From positions 1-21,609 of the IMG/VR virus record IMGVR_UViG_3300031566_000431: a stretch of DNA of 21,609 nt; one strand, written 5' to 3'. Source of the stretch: a virus. Under the pieces are notes generated by a model, which was given only the letters and a program-made list of their open reading frames with translations, did no database searches and had not been told where the DNA came from. Below, piece after piece: positions 1 through 7,031 of the stretch (the first letter of the stretch is position 1; every line of letters starts with the position of its first letter). Made by a program: the position numbers and the translations under genes.

Positions 1-2
1 TT

Positions 3-77
3 TCATCAGGGATCAAAAATCAAGTGGCCAGGAAGATTGAGTTAAGATTTTCGGCCGGCCTTAAAAAAGGCCAATAA
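3..77 (+). CDS. C-terminal end of a truncated upstream gene (uncertain)
   Basis: An open frame enters from the left edge and stops with TAA at 75-77. The 24 visible residues (SSGIKNQVARKIELRF then SAGLKKGQ) are basic and helical in character. In Mu-like phages the gene just before the transposase is often a small regulator of the repressor or Ner type, so this could be the tail of one. Too little is present to recognise a family, and it may be an open frame by chance. Confidence 0.25.
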   Translation, partial: SSGIKNQVARKIELRFSAGLKKGQ

Positions 78-237
78 GGCGGCTGCGATTAGCAGCGTTA
101 TTCACACCGGGTTAGAGGGCGGCGAGACGTTTCGGAATATCGCCAGCCAGGTCGGCATGGATTTTCACATCGAGAAAGACCAGGCGCACAGTTTGGTGAT
201 GAAAGAGTACCGGGTGAGCGTGCAAGCTGGCGTGTAG
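46..237 (+). pseudogene. Open frame without a normal start, upstream of the transposase
   Basis: This frame is open from the TAA at 43-45 to a TAG at 235-237. Its only ATG is at 157, far into the frame. The predicted peptide (ALKKANKAAAISSVIHTGLE, then GGETFRNIASQVGMDFHIEK, then DQAHSLVMKEYRVSVQAGV) looks protein-like rather than random. It lies +1 relative to the frame that ends at 77, and the two overlap around a run of six A at 63-68. The simplest reading is a single small regulator split by a frameshift, or a gene with an unusual start. Function is not recognised. Confidence 0.25.
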
Positions 238-238
238 G

Positions 239-376
239 TGACTGAACAGTGACTGAACAGGTGACTGAACCTGATTTTTGAGTGATTTGTGGGGCATAGA
301 AATTGAAATTATACAGCAAATTAAGGATATTACGTCATGAGTGAGATTTGGTTGTGCCCAAAAGAGGTGACTGAAC
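239..376 (+). repeat. Four direct copies of TGACTGAAC before and inside the transposase start
   Basis: Exact copies of the 9-mer TGACTGAAC lie at 239-247, 250-258, 262-270 and 368-376, with a weaker TGACAGAA just after the last. The first three are spaced 11 and 12 bases, about one helical turn. They sit immediately upstream of the candidate early promoter, and the fourth lies inside the transposase coding region. The spacing suggests binding sites for a regulator or for the transposase itself, by analogy with the repressor/MuA sites in the Mu operator-enhancer. That role is inferred. Confidence 0.6.
287..315 (+). promoter_or_regulatory. Candidate sigma-70 early promoter for the transposition operon
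   Basis: TTGTGG at 287-292 and TATACA at 310-315 are separated by 17 bases and lie about 20 bases before the transposase ATG. The match to consensus is moderate (3/6 and 4/6). The helically phased TGACTGAAC copies end 17 bases upstream, which is where an operator or activator site would be expected. Confidence 0.35.
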
Positions 377-2388
377 TGGAAAAAGTGACAGAAAGATCGT
401 TTTATAAGCGTTTTAGGCAAAATAAGTATAAAACCTTTCGCTACGTGGAATCTGAAAAAGGCGGCGGGAAAAATGGCAAACGATTGGAAATTGCCCTCTC
501 GAGTTTACATGCCGACGCCAGGGCTCGCTATTATAATGGCCTAAAAGAAGACGATAATAATCCCTCGAGGGAAATCTCCGATGCGCAGTTTGATGATTTT
601 GACCGGCAGCCGCAATATAAAAAGGATGAGGCCCTGCGGTGGGTGAAAATTATCGAGGGCTTTGAAGTCTATGCAAAAAACCAGGGTCCGAAACAGCGCG
701 TAACGGCTGCACATAATTACGTGAAGCTCTTCCGGATCGAACATCCCCGCCATACAGACGGCGGGCAGGCTCACGAAAAATCATTCAGCCATCAGACGCT
801 TTTTCGTAAGGTTCAGAGGTTCAGAGGTTCAGGGGTTCAAGGCTTGCTGCCCCAATCCGGCGCCACCCATAATTTTACCGAGTGGCCGGATGAGGCCAAG
901 GCTTACCTCTGGCAGAAATATTGCAACATCAACCAGCCCACGGCTATCTGGTGTATTGCACAACTGAAGGGCGAAGCAAAAAAACATCGATGGCGGCTGC
1001 CATCGGTTGCCACCATGCGCCGGTACCTGGAGCGGATCCCGCAGGAGACACGCGATCGATGGCGCAAGGGCGAGCGGTACTGGCGGGAGCATTACCTCCC
1101 TTCGGTGCTCAGGGATTATGAGCAGATGGACCCGGGCGAGCTCTATGTTGCCGATCATCAACAGATCAATGTGGCGGTCCGGCACCCGTCCGGTCGCGTT
1201 CTTTTTCCCTGGATCACGGCCTGGAAGGATATGAAGTCACGCAAGATCCTGGGCTGGGTCCTGGCGGATATCCCCTCGAGTAATACCATCAACCTTTCCC
1301 TAAAACATACCATCGAAAAATACGGGGCCTCAGAGCATGCCGTTATCGACAACGGCCGGGATTTCTCGGCACTGCATTTCACAGGCAAACAGACCAAGCG
1401 GTTTCGGTTCAAGGTGAATGAAAATGAGTATGAAGGCATTTATAAGCTTCTTAGCATCGAGCCGCATTTCTGCATCCCTGCCAATGCCCAGTCCAAGAAT
1501 ATCGAGCGGTGGTTCTGGACACAGGAATTGAATTTTCAAAAGGCATTCCCGACCTACCGGGGCAATAATACACAGAATAGACCCGAAGGCGTGGACGACA
1601 GGATTAAAAAGGGCGCCCTTCGGCAGGCTCAGGGTAAAAAAAGCGACATCCTGGAATGGGATGAATTCACCGGATGCCTGGAGAATTATCTGGAAAATTA
1701 CAATCAGGATCATGAGCACCAGGGCCACGGCATGGACGGGCGATCGCCCAATCAGGTATGGAATGAGTATTTTGCCACCCATGCGCAGCGGCGGATCTCG
1801 CCCGCATCGCTCAGGCTTCTGATGATGAAATCCAAGCGGGTCAAGGTGGGCCGGTTCGGGATCGTGGCATTCGGCGAGCGGTACCGCAGCGCAGAGGTCA
1901 TGGAGCATCAGGGTGAGTTCGTGGTGTACCGGTATGATCCGGCAGATCTTGCTATCCTTCATATATACACGGAAGAAAATGAATTCATCTGCACAGTGGA
2001 GCGCACATACCGCACGGCCTGGAATGATGAGACGGCATATCACGAGATCAAAAAGATCGAGAAGAAACGCAAGCAGGCCATTAAGGCCGAGCGCGAGGCG
2101 GCCGAGAACCTGATCGAGGTGGAATTCGGCTATCAGAAACAGGAGCCATCCGGGGAGCACCCGGACAAGCCGGCCAAGGTGATACGGGTGCTGCGCACGC
2201 AGCTGGATGGGGTGGAAAGGCGCATAGAGCGGAGCGCAGCCCACATAGAAGAAAAAGTGAGCCTGGAGCAATCCAGGGAAAAGTATATGGAGGCCTCCAG
2301 GCGGCGGCTCGAAGAGCGGGACAGAAAGCGCGAGGAAGAGCAGCGGCCGGGGAGGTTTTTTAAATTAACCATACCGGGAGGAAATTAA
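337..2388 (+). CDS. A: MuA-like DDE transposase
   Basis: This is the phage transposase (683 aa), which would bind the phage ends and catalyse replicative strand transfer. Residues 1-70 resemble the Mu-type winged-helix DNA-binding domain that opens MuA. The catalytic triad is visible: D273 in VADHQQ, D338 in VIDNGRDF and E390 in KNIERWFW, almost the same numbering as MuA (D269, D336, E392). The C-terminal 130 residues are highly charged and helical, as expected for the region that contacts MuB and ClpX. The start is the ATG at 337, with TAAGGA about 10 bases upstream. The stop abuts the MuB-like ATG directly. Two repeat-derived peptides sit inside: RFRGSGVQG near residues 160-168 and ALRQAQGKK near 427-435. 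The frame stays open, so the protein may still be active. Confidence 0.95.
   Translation: MSEIWLCPKEVTELEKVTERSFYKRFRQNKYKTFRYVESEKGGGKNGKRLEIALSSLHADARARYYNGLKEDDNNPSREISDAQFDDFDRQPQYKKDEALRWVKIIEGFEVYAKNQGPKQRVTAAHNYVKLFRIEHPRHTDGGQAHEKSFSHQTLFRKVQRFRGSGVQGLLPQSGATHNFTEWPDEAKAYLWQKYCNINQPTAIWCIAQLKGEAKKHRWRLPSVATMRRYLERIPQETRDRWRKGERYWREHYLPSVLRDYEQMDPGELYVADHQQINVAVRHPSGRVLFPWITAWKDMKSRKILGWVLADIPSSNTINLSLKHTIEKYGASEHAVIDNGRDFSALHFTGKQTKRFRFKVNENEYEGIYKLLSIEPHFCIPANAQSKNIERWFWTQELNFQKAFPTYRGNNTQNRPEGVDDRIKKGALRQAQGKKSDILEWDEFTGCLENYLENYNQDHEHQGHGMDGRSPNQVWNEYFATHAQRRISPASLRLLMMKSKRVKVGRFGIVAFGERYRSAEVMEHQGEFVVYRYDPADLAILHIYTEENEFICTVERTYRTAWNDETAYHEIKKIEKKRKQAIKAEREAAENLIEVEFGYQKQEPSGEHPDKPAKVIRVLRTQLDGVERRIERSAAHIEEKVSLEQSREKYMEASRRRLEERDRKREEEQRPGRFFKLTIPGGN
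809..842 (+). repeat. GGTTCA-family repeat inside the transposase gene
   Basis: Consecutive units of the form GGTTCAGA/GGTTCAGG/GGTTCAAG encode RFRGSGVQG in frame. The same units recur at 5235-5268, 9191-9256, 18861-18932 and 19875-19944. Here only the left arm of the palindrome is present, and its length keeps the frame open. Confidence 0.7.
1614..1640 (+). repeat. Fragment of the TTCG-CAGGCTCAGG repeat inside the transposase
   Basis: The sequence CTTCGGCAGGCTCAGGGTAA encodes LRQAQGK, a peptide I recognise as a common product of a dispersed TTCGACAGGCTCA-type repeat read in this frame. It falls between the catalytic E390 and the C-terminal part of the transposase, in a likely surface loop. 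Longer palindromic relatives are at 10389-10431 and probably 12119-12189. Confidence 0.6.
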
Positions 2389-3405
2389 ATGGCTATTCAA
2401 CCAGCAGTAAAAGACGATTTAACTGGCGTTAAATCAGCTGATAGCTCACAGCTCATAGCTGATAGTTACAACGAGGCACTTCATGAGCGGTTCATACTCT
2501 GGAAGGATCAGAGCGGGGCCTCGGTGAACCGCATCGCGGGTATGATCGGGCGAAGCGCAGCCCTTGTCTCCCAGTATGTCAACAAGATTTATAAGGGCGA
2601 TATGCCCGCGCTTGAAAAGGATATTATTAACCTCCTACGCAGGGAAGAGGACCTGGAGTTTACCACCCGGGCTGTTACCTTTTGCACTACCCTGTCATCA
2701 AAGCTGATATGGGAGGTCATGCAGTTCTGCGATGAGAATTGCGACATGGGCATGGTGGTCGGCGACGCAGGATCCGGCAAGACAACTACTTGCAACGAAT
2801 ACAAACGGGCCAATCGGAATACCATTTTTATTACCGCTGATATTGCCACCCGCTCAGTCGGTTCGGTGCTGCGAATGATCGCCAAAAAGGTGAGCGGCAC
2901 GCCGCATCCTGGCTCAAACAGCGCATTGCTGCATGCCATTATCGACCGGCTCAAGCACTCCCGGCGGCTCATCATCATCGATGAGGCCCACTTTCTCACC
3001 TGGGATGCATTCGAGGTAATTCGAAAGATTCACGATTGCGCCGAGATCGGTATTGTATATGTGGGCATGCCCCGCACCCTGGATCAAATGAAGGGCACTG
3101 CCGGTCGATCGTTTCTCTTTGATCAGATCTATTCGCGCATCTCCATCAAGCGGGATCACCTGCCGGTTGAGAAAAGCGATGTCCGGGTTATTGCCGATTC
3201 CATCGTCTCGGCTGCGCTCGACGCAGGTCAGCCGGGCCTGGACGCAGGGTGTATCGAGTATCTTTATACAAAGGCCCAGGGCAAGGGCAAGATCAGGACC
3301 GTGGCAAAACTGCTCCAGGTGGCGATCACCAGGCACAGGGAATACAACCAGCCGATGGGCCTGGAGCTGCTGAAAGAAGCAGAGCAATTTCTTTTACGGA
3401 GTTAA
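2389..3405 (+). CDS. B: MuB-like AAA ATPase, transposition target-selection protein
   Basis: In Mu, MuB binds target DNA in an ATP-dependent way, stimulates the transposase and gives target immunity. Here the 338-aa protein has a Walker A motif GDAGSGKTTT at residues 125-134 and a Walker B motif LIIIDEAH with D198/E199. Before these, about residues 30-85, lies a helix-turn-helix region (VNRIAGMIGRSAALVSQYVN) like the MuB N-terminal domain. GGGAGG at 2376-2381 precedes the ATG, which directly follows the transposase TAA, so the two genes are translationally coupled. Residues 15-27 (SADSSQLIADSY) are encoded by a copy of the TAGCTGATAGCTCA repeat, an in-frame addition near the N terminus. Confidence 0.93.
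   Translation: MAIQPAVKDDLTGVKSADSSQLIADSYNEALHERFILWKDQSGASVNRIAGMIGRSAALVSQYVNKIYKGDMPALEKDIINLLRREEDLEFTTRAVTFCTTLSSKLIWEVMQFCDENCDMGMVVGDAGSGKTTTCNEYKRANRNTIFITADIATRSVGSVLRMIAKKVSGTPHPGSNSALLHAIIDRLKHSRRLIIIDEAHFLTWDAFEVIRKIHDCAEIGIVYVGMPRTLDQMKGTAGRSFLFDQIYSRISIKRDHLPVEKSDVRVIADSIVSAALDAGQPGLDAGCIEYLYTKAQGKGKIRTVAKLLQVAITRHREYNQPMGLELLKEAEQFLLRS
2434..2466 (+). repeat. GCTGATAGCTCA-family repeat inside the MuB-like gene
   Basis: TCAGCTGATAGCTCACAGCT followed by CATAGCTGATAG forms an imperfect palindrome and is read in frame. Related units fill gaps at 11770-11870, 15853-15921 and 16582-16623. Confidence 0.65.
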
Positions 3406-3407
3406 GT

Positions 3408-3629
3408 ATGCGGATTGTGCGATTTTTGGCAATCATATTTTTAGGCGCATGCCTGGGGGCGGCTTTGATGGTTCACATATGTCAACCTCTCACGTTGATC
3501 CAGGAGAATGAGGAGCTGCAGGCGGATGTGGCAGGCCTCTCAAAGGCATATACGCGGAGGTTTACGAGATCCCATATTATGCCGTTTCATGGACATATTA
3601 GTGAGGTAAAATATGCCGACAAAGATTGA
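3408..3629 (+). CDS. Small membrane-anchored protein
   Basis: This 73-aa protein starts two bases after the MuB-like stop, with CGGAG about 6 bases before its ATG. Residues 4-24 (VRFLAIIFLGACLGAALMVH) form one hydrophobic segment, either a signal anchor or an uncleaved signal peptide. A short helical stretch (QENEELQADVAGL) and a basic tail follow. Its end overlaps the next gene by 17 bases, so it belongs to the same transcript. I do not recognise a family. Confidence 0.7.
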   Translation: MRIVRFLAIIFLGACLGAALMVHICQPLTLIQENEELQADVAGLSKAYTRRFTRSHIMPFHGHISEVKYADKD

Positions 3630-4533
3630 ATGGGCCACAGAATCATGGAACCCAATCACCGGGTGCAGCCCGGTAAGTGAGGGCTGCGAAAATTGCTATG
3701 CCCGGCGCATGGCCTACCGGCTCAGAGGTCGTTTTGGGTACCCGAAAGATGATCCTTTTAAAATAACTTTTCATCCGGACAAAATTGAGAAACCCCTGCA
3801 CTGGAAAAAACCACGGGTGATTTTTGTCTGCTCAATGGGGGATCTGTTTCATAAGGATGTCCCTCACCATACATATATTGAAAATGAAGTAACTGTGAAT
3901 CATATCTATTTAACAAGTAAAAAATGCCCTCAACATATCTTTTTGATTTTAACGAAAAGACCAAAGGTAATGAAATCTTTTTTTAGTTGGATAACAGCCT
4001 TTGGAGGAAAAATCCCTGATAATCTCTGGCTCGGAGTCAGCGTTGAAAACCAACAACGAGCCGATGAGCGGATCCCGATCCTCTTGCAGATCCCGGCAGC
4101 AAAACGGTTTGTGAGCATCGAGCCCATGCTAGGGCCGGTAAATATAATTAATAAGCCGTGGTGGGATTGGAGATATACCTATTCTTTTTATCCTAAAGAA
4201 TACGTAAAAAAGCCTATTGATTGGGTCATCTGCGGCGGCGAATCAGGACCAGGCGCACGGCCGATGCATCCGAATTGGCCCCGGTCGATTAGGGAGCAAT
4301 GTCGGGAGGCGGAGGTGCCGTTTTTTTTCAAACAGTGGGGCGAATGGGCTCCTGAATGGGCACTGGAAATGGGCTACAAAGAAGAAAGAGCTGTAAAGGG
4401 TAATAAAGGAGGAAACAACAATCTCCCTGGATACCGTCATTTAATGTATAGGGTTGGCAAAAAATTCGCCGGCCGGCTCCTCGATGGCCGGGAATGGAAT
4501 GAAAGGCCGGAGGTAGACCATGCCACATCATGA
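3613..4533 (+). CDS. DUF5131 family protein (phage Gp37/Gp68)
   Basis: This 306-aa protein matches the phage Gp37/Gp68 family (DUF5131), common in Mu-like and other phages. It opens with WNPITGCSPVSEGCENCYA, giving cysteines 18, 25 and 28 in a Cx6CxxC pattern. Later family hallmarks are VICSMGDLF-like FVCSMGDLFH, LTKRP, WLGVSVEN, VSIEPMLGP, CGGESGPGARPMHPNW and FFKQWGEW. The cysteine cluster recalls radical-SAM or metal-binding proteins, but the activity of the family is not established. The stretch around 3870-3990 is more AT-rich than the rest and contains an unusual insert (IENEVTVNHIYLTSKK). GAGG precedes the ATG, and the C terminus overlaps the next gene. Confidence 0.88.
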   Translation: MPTKIEWATESWNPITGCSPVSEGCENCYARRMAYRLRGRFGYPKDDPFKITFHPDKIEKPLHWKKPRVIFVCSMGDLFHKDVPHHTYIENEVTVNHIYLTSKKCPQHIFLILTKRPKVMKSFFSWITAFGGKIPDNLWLGVSVENQQRADERIPILLQIPAAKRFVSIEPMLGPVNIINKPWWDWRYTYSFYPKEYVKKPIDWVICGGESGPGARPMHPNWPRSIREQCREAEVPFFFKQWGEWAPEWALEMGYKEERAVKGNKGGNNNLPGYRHLMYRVGKKFAGRLLDGREWNERPEVDHATS

Positions 4534-5371
4534 AGTGAAATGCCCATGCGGGAAAACTAAAACCATATACCGGAGCCCGAAACAACCGGTGCCGAAATAT
4601 TGCAGCATGGCATGCAGGTGGCGCTTCCATAGCGGCAATTATAAGCAGAGAAGATGGATTTTCACCCCTGAGATGGATGCCGAGATTAGTACGCTCTATC
4701 AGGAGCGGGTGCGGATGGGCTGGAAAAAGGATCGGTATAAAGGCCCGGTTAAGAAATTGGCCGAAAAATTCGGCATGCCCCGGTGGCGGGTGAGTAGTCG
4801 CGCACGCAAGCTCGGGGTCATACCGGTGCAGAAAAAGGAGCCTGTATGGTCGGAGACCGAGCTCTGGATCCTCAATCAATGCGCACATCGAAGCCCGGCC
4901 GTCATACAGAAATATCTCAAGCGGGCGGGACATCAACGAACGCAACTTGGAATCAATCTTAAAATGAAACGGCTGCATCTATCGCGCGCGACCATGAACG
5001 GGTATACATCCCGATCGCTCGCAGGGCTTTTTGGTATCGATGACCACGGGGTCATGCGGTGGATCAAAAAGGGCTGGCTCACTGCACAGAAGCGCGGCAC
5101 GGCCCGGACCGAGGCACAGGGCGGGGATGAATGGTTTATCCGGCCGGAGTGGGTAAAGGAGTTTATCATCAAGAACGTGGCGGTGATCGATTTCCGGAAG
5201 GTGGATAAATATTGGGTGGTGGAGATGCTAACGGAGGTTCAGGGTTCAGAGGTTCACGGTTCAAAGGTTATGTCTATGCCTGAGATTGTGGAGCCGGACG
5301 ACGTCGACATACAGTATTACGACGATGAAGAAGAGATGGATCTGGTTGAGGGATTGAGAGGGGTGTTATGA
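4520..5371 (+). CDS. Zinc-ribbon and helix-turn-helix DNA-binding protein, early region
   Basis: This 283-aa protein has an N-terminal zinc-binding pattern (C8, C10, C28, C32). A region with SANT/Myb- or homeodomain-like helices follows at about 45-150 (FTPEMDAEISTLYQERV, and a second WSETELWILNQC). At about 163-190 there is an excisionase/MerR-like HTH (SLAGLFGIDDHGVMRWIKKG). The C terminus is very acidic (DDVDIQYYDDEEEMD). Residues near 239-250 (VQGSEVHGSK) come from an in-frame GGTTCA repeat between the folded part and the acidic tail. It overlaps its neighbours on both sides. It is probably a phage transcription or replication regulator, but the target is unknown. Confidence 0.75.
   Translation: MPHHEVKCPCGKTKTIYRSPKQPVPKYCSMACRWRFHSGNYKQRRWIFTPEMDAEISTLYQERVRMGWKKDRYKGPVKKLAEKFGMPRWRVSSRARKLGVIPVQKKEPVWSETELWILNQCAHRSPAVIQKYLKRAGHQRTQLGINLKMKRLHLSRATMNGYTSRSLAGLFGIDDHGVMRWIKKGWLTAQKRGTARTEAQGGDEWFIRPEWVKEFIIKNVAVIDFRKVDKYWVVEMLTEVQGSEVHGSKVMSMPEIVEPDDVDIQYYDDEEEMDLVEGLRGVL
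5235..5268 (+). repeat. GGTTCA-family repeat inside the HTH protein gene
   Basis: Four units (GGTTCAGG, GTTCAGA, GGTTCACG, GTTCAAAG) in a row, read in frame as VQGSEVHGSK. Only the left arm of the family palindrome is seen. It falls in a linker between the HTH part and the acidic tail. Confidence 0.65.
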
Positions 5372-5559
5372 AAAAACGAAACTACTTTCACTGTGAACGA
5401 TGGCGCATGATGATGTCCGAGGATGCGTGCATGAATCGATATAGAAAAGGGCTAAAAAAATGTGAGGGGTGTGAGAAGGGAAAGGCACTCCTGGAGGCAA
5501 AAATTGCCGAGTTAAAAGAGGAGCATGCGGTATATGGACTACGTGAAAGTAGTATTTGA
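5368..5559 (+). CDS. Small cysteine-containing protein
   Basis: This 63-aa protein overlaps the preceding stop in an ATGA arrangement, so it is translationally coupled. Cysteines 9, 21, 32 and 35 (the last two as CEGC) could hold one zinc ion. The C-terminal half (KALLEAKIAELKEEH) is a short amphipathic helix. It resembles the tiny zinc-finger-like proteins common in phage early operons, but no family is recognised. Confidence 0.6.
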   Translation: MKKRNYFHCERWRMMMSEDACMNRYRKGLKKCEGCEKGKALLEAKIAELKEEHAVYGLRESSI

Positions 5560-5656
5560 TATGAACTGGTTCTGGCTGGGACCGTACCTGGCCATCAGCC
5601 TGGGGATCGGTGTTGTGGCCGAGATTGTTGAGCTTGTCAGGGATGAATGCCAATGA
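5534..5656 (+). CDS. Short single-pass membrane peptide
   Basis: A 40-aa frame starts at ATG 5534, with GAGGAG at 5518-5523 as ribosome site, and stops at 5654-5656. It has one hydrophobic segment (WFWLGPYLAISLGIGVVAEI) and a charged tail (ELVRDECQ). It overlaps the gene before it and the next gene in an ATGA arrangement, which supports expression. Function unknown. Confidence 0.5.
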   Translation: MDYVKVVFDMNWFWLGPYLAISLGIGVVAEIVELVRDECQ

Positions 5657-5799
5657 AATTGATCTATTACTATATCAGGCCGATGCTGCGGCTTTTATGT
5701 CACTGGCACTATGTGCGGCATGGTCTATGGACTAAGGTTATTATTTTTGAATTTCGCCGGCTCTTTATTGAGCGGATTTTGGTAAAGGGAGCATCATGA
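5653..5799 (+). CDS. Small basic aromatic protein
   Basis: A 48-aa frame whose ATG overlaps the previous stop (ATGA at 5653-5656) and whose stop overlaps the next start (ATGA at 5796-5799). It is rich in Tyr, Trp, Arg and His (YYYIRPMLRLLCHWHYVRHG), with an amphipathic C-terminal half. The coupled overlaps on both sides are the main evidence that it is a gene. No family recognised. Confidence 0.45.
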   Translation: MKLIYYYIRPMLRLLCHWHYVRHGLWTKVIIFEFRRLFIERILVKGAS

Positions 5800-6263
5800 A
5801 AGGAATTAGCCTCCATCAACCGTATGCGACATTCATAGCGATGAAGTGGAAGAAGATCGAGACGAGGTACCACTCCAGGTTTAAATGTCTGGTAGGCGAA
5901 AGGATCGCCATCCATGCTGCCAAAAAAGTGGTACCTATAACTTCGTTTATGTGTGAATGTTTGCCACTCAATGGCACATACCACGACATAGTAAAGATCA
6001 ATAATATAGTCAGATTTATGGAAATGTGCCGGGGAAAGATCCTGTGCACTGCCCTGGTTACCAGGGCACGGTGGGCGCCGAATATTGATTTTGATTTCAG
6101 GAAGGAATGGAATAAGCAGGCCATGTGCGAGGTTGCCGGCAAATTTTTGTTATTCCTGGATGAGATCGAGCCTATCGATCCTATCCCTTTTCGCGGCCAC
6201 CAGGGAATTTTTAACGTGCCGGATGAGTTGCTTATAGGGGGTAAGAATGGAAGAGAAAATTGA
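5796..6263 (+). CDS. ASCH (PUA-like) domain protein
   Basis: This 155-aa protein begins with MKGISLHQPYATFIAMKWKK and IETR, the pattern of small ASCH-domain proteins, then a basic strand region (GERIAIHAAKKV). Its LCTALVTRARW and FRGHQGIFNVPDELL segments fit the later strands of the beta barrel. ASCH domains are related to PUA RNA-binding folds, and some members are RNA/nucleoside-modifying enzymes. The role in phages is unclear. GTAAAGGGAG precedes the ATG. The gene overlaps both neighbours. Confidence 0.78.
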   Translation: MKGISLHQPYATFIAMKWKKIETRYHSRFKCLVGERIAIHAAKKVVPITSFMCECLPLNGTYHDIVKINNIVRFMEMCRGKILCTALVTRARWAPNIDFDFRKEWNKQAMCEVAGKFLLFLDEIEPIDPIPFRGHQGIFNVPDELLIGGKNGREN

Positions 6264-6471
6264 GGGTGTGAATTTTTGGGAGAAGGGTTTTCGTATTTGC
6301 CCGGATTGTGGTGGAGATAAATTCCTTAAAGGACCTGAAGGCGGGAATTGCATAAATTTTAAATGTGCTAATCCTGAATGTGGAAGCGAATTTAATGATA
6401 TGTGGGTTTTTGGTTTTGAGCGGATAAGTGAACCGCAACCCGATAAAAAAGATATGGAGCTCGGCACATGA
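6247..6471 (+). CDS. Small zinc-ribbon protein
   Basis: This 74-aa protein has C18-x2-C21 (CPDCGG) and a second cluster with C35, C40 and C45 (KCANPECGSEF), a typical zinc-ribbon layout. It overlaps the end of the ASCH gene by 17 bases and the start of the next gene by 4, so it is part of the early operon. The base composition is more AT-rich than that of the terminase/portal genes. Probably nucleic-acid or protein binding; exact role unknown. Confidence 0.65.
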   Translation: MEEKIEGVNFWEKGFRICPDCGGDKFLKGPEGGNCINFKCANPECGSEFNDMWVFGFERISEPQPDKKDMELGT

Positions 6472-6956
6472 AACTTATATGCCCGAAATGCGGATCACGA
6501 TTTGAAATGGACCAGGCCGTGAGGGAATTGGAACAGTCGGAAACCCACGACATCGCTGCAAAGCTGGGGCAGCATTGGCGGCTGGTATATGAGTATTCGG
6601 ATTGTTTCAGGCAGAGCGAGTACGGCAATGTTCCATTGACAACTCGCCTGCGCACTTTTAAAAGTATTGTCCAGCTTTTGGATACAAATAAATTTGAATA
6701 TCGCAAAAAATGGTATCGCACTTCCTGGCATGAGTCTATCAAAGCCATGACCCAAATTTGCAATCTGCAAAAAACAGGATTCACGAATAATAACTACCTT
6801 TACAAAATGCTGTTAGGTACCTCTGACCGTCTCAGCGCCGAGGGATTGAGTGCGAAGGAGGAGCAGGCGCGCTTGGATAATCCAGGGCGCGTAGCGTATT
6901 GTGAGGAGCCGGAGAAGGTGGACTTTAAAAAATTGGCCGCAGATGCACGCAGATAG
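6468..6956 (+). CDS. Early-region protein with CxxC motif, unknown function
   Basis: This 162-aa protein starts LICPKCGSRF (C5, C8), half of a zinc ribbon, then a mostly helical body with many aromatic and charged residues (KFEYRKKWYRTSWHESIKAM). It is coupled to the previous gene by an ATGA overlap. The last residues (KLAADARR) and the stop codon are supplied by the CAGAT-type palindromic repeat at 6936-7011, so the original C terminus was probably slightly different. No family recognised. Confidence 0.6.
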   Translation: MKLICPKCGSRFEMDQAVRELEQSETHDIAAKLGQHWRLVYEYSDCFRQSEYGNVPLTTRLRTFKSIVQLLDTNKFEYRKKWYRTSWHESIKAMTQICNLQKTGFTNNNYLYKMLLGTSDRLSAEGLSAKEEQARLDNPGRVAYCEEPEKVDFKKLAADARR

Positions 6957-7011
6957 ACGCAGATTAAAAAATATTAATTATTATCGGTGATGATCTGCGT
7001 AAATCAGCGGC
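6936..7011 (+). repeat. CAGAT-family palindromic repeat, copy 1
   Basis: Left arm GCCGCAGATGCACGCAGATA, a central AT-rich part (AATATTAATTATTAT) and a right arm GATCTGCGTAAATCAGCGGC make an imperfect inverted repeat. The same design recurs at 9684-9758, 10322-10391 and 20465-20539. The copy overlaps the end of the upstream gene and ends about 10 bases before the next ribosome site. Confidence 0.8.
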
Positions 7012-7031
7012 AATAAAATGGAGGTTTTGAA

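Noticed and set aside
1330-2271. Long open frame on the minus strand opposite the transposase (313 aa)
   Set aside because: It is fully covered by the transposase, whose catalytic motifs are clear. The minus-strand product has no recognisable motif and follows from the codon bias of the + strand.
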